NCBI GenBank assembly: GCA_003220905.1 | Contig: QHTS01000265.1 | Span: 1 to 6,031, forward strand | Length of the DNA stretch: 6,031 nucleotides | Direction: 5' to 3' | Source: Gemmatimonadota bacterium | GTDB lineage: Bacteria; Gemmatimonadota; Gemmatimonadetes; Gemmatimonadales; GWC2-71-9 | In this document: piece after piece, positions 5,554 through 6,031 of the stretch | Layout: every line of letters starts with the position of its first letter | How positions within the stretch are numbered: the stretch's first letter is position 1 | Translations under genes and position numbers: made by a program | The notes under the pieces: model-generated | Told to the model about the DNA's origin: nothing | Databases searched by the model: none | The model's input: only the letters and a program-made list of their open reading frames with translations

Positions 5554-6031
5554 CGAGACGCTCCTTTCCGCCTGAGCGCGCTCACGAGCGCCCGTTGTTC
5601 GGCGGTGAGCGGCGCCCCCGTCGCCTGCACCCAGGCGAGAAAATCCCCCAGATCGAAGCCGCCGCTGTTATTTCCCAATTGGTCGAGATCTCCGAGTTGC
5701 GCGGCGGTGAGTGTGCTCGATCCATTGAGCAATTGGGCCACGACCTGGGCGGTGCTGAAGGTCTCGAGGAACACCGCGCGGACGGAGTACGGCCGACCCA
5801 TCGGCAGCGTGATGCTCAGGTTCTTCGTGACGGTATCGCCCGCCCAGCCCTGGAACGCGCGCACCACGCTGGTGTCGGTGGCCGTGAGGGTGACCGGCGT
5901 GCCCTCGGCCACGAACGTGTCGCTCGGCACCGACCCGTTGATCGTGCCGCCGCTGGTGGTCGTGTAATGCACCTGATGCGAGCGCGCCAGTGTCACGGTG
6001 AGCGTTTCCGGCGTGGCGCCCGCCAGGTAGC
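5550..6031 (-). CDS. C-terminal part of a large secreted protein: bacterial repeat domain plus dockerin-like tail
   Basis: The frame is open to the right edge, so the 159 visible residues are only the C-terminus; a GTG at 5996 lies mid-domain and is not the real start. Residues about 20-87 match the 'bacterial repeat' / InlB-B-repeat style domain: GGTINGS, then a V-T-L-T-A strand, FQGWAGD (59-65) and a closing PYSVRAVF. After a short linker, residues about 96-140 form a dockerin-like, EF-hand-like helical tail: LTAAQLGDLDQLGNN, GGFDLGDFLAWV, then LTAEQRALVSALRRK. The loop LGNNSGGFDLGD lacks the usual first Asp, so calcium binding is uncertain. Tails like this close many secreted enzymes, including subtilases, but the catalytic part is outside the window and the enzyme class cannot be stated. 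The TGA stop overlaps the start of the cohesin-like lipoprotein gene. Confidence 0.75.
   Translation of the reverse strand, partial: YLAGATPETLTVTLARSHQVHYTTTSGGTINGSVPSDTFVAEGTPVTLTATDTSVVRAFQGWAGDTVTKNLSITLPMGRPYSVRAVFLETFSTAQVVAQLLNGSSTLTAAQLGDLDQLGNNSGGFDLGDFLAWVQATGAPLTAEQRALVSALRRKGASR
5561..5567 (-). promoter_or_regulatory. Shine-Dalgarno inside the upstream coding end
   Basis: AAAGGAG on the minus strand, 7 bases before the ATG at 5553, lies inside the last codons of the dockerin-like protein gene. It supports the chosen start and translational coupling through the ATGA overlap. Confidence 0.75.

Noticed and set aside
5605..5967. A 120-codon plus-strand frame opposite the dockerin-like protein
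   Set aside because: It is antisense to a recognisable repeat domain and dockerin-like tail, and has no motif of its own.

Overview
This is a 6 kb, GC-rich bacterial chromosomal window with tightly packed genes, no IS elements, no CRISPR and no phage genes. Three features point loosely to a Gemmatimonadota-like bacterium: the very high GC in third codon positions, secreted proteins that end in a dockerin-like tail, and small lipoproteins with a cohesin-like core. This is an inference; no marker gene in the window settles the phylum.

Left part, minus strand (about 1-2250). An FMN-dependent L-lactate/alpha-hydroxy-acid dehydrogenase gene (lldD-like, 1066-2250) is followed by an inositol-monophosphatase-family phosphatase that most resembles HisN histidinol-phosphatase (181-957). 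Nine bases further on comes the start of a secreted protein that runs off the left edge (1-171). All three lie on the same strand with short gaps and could be co-transcribed.

Centre, plus strand (2251-4063). A 148-base divergent intergenic region separates lldD from an L-lactate permease gene (lldP, 2399-4063). Together they form a lactate uptake and oxidation module: the permease imports lactate and the flavoenzyme oxidises it to pyruvate. No lactate-responsive regulator is in the window.

Middle (4064-4382). The end of lldP faces a tRNA-Ala(UGC) gene on the minus strand (4145-4217). Upstream of the tRNA lies a striking 18-base interrupted inverted repeat (4250-4340), each arm built from an 8-base tandem unit.

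Right part (4383-6031). A TupA-like tungstate-binding lipoprotein gene (4383-5177, plus) has no adjacent transporter partners. Its 3' end overlaps, tail to tail, the gene for a small cohesin-like lipoprotein (5161-5553, minus). That gene in turn overlaps by four bases (ATGA) the 3' end of a large secreted protein gene, which has a bacterial-repeat domain and a dockerin-like tail (5550 to the right edge, minus). The last two look translationally coupled and may be a surface attachment pair. This is the most interesting functional hypothesis in the window. No stretch over 300 bases lacks a gene.
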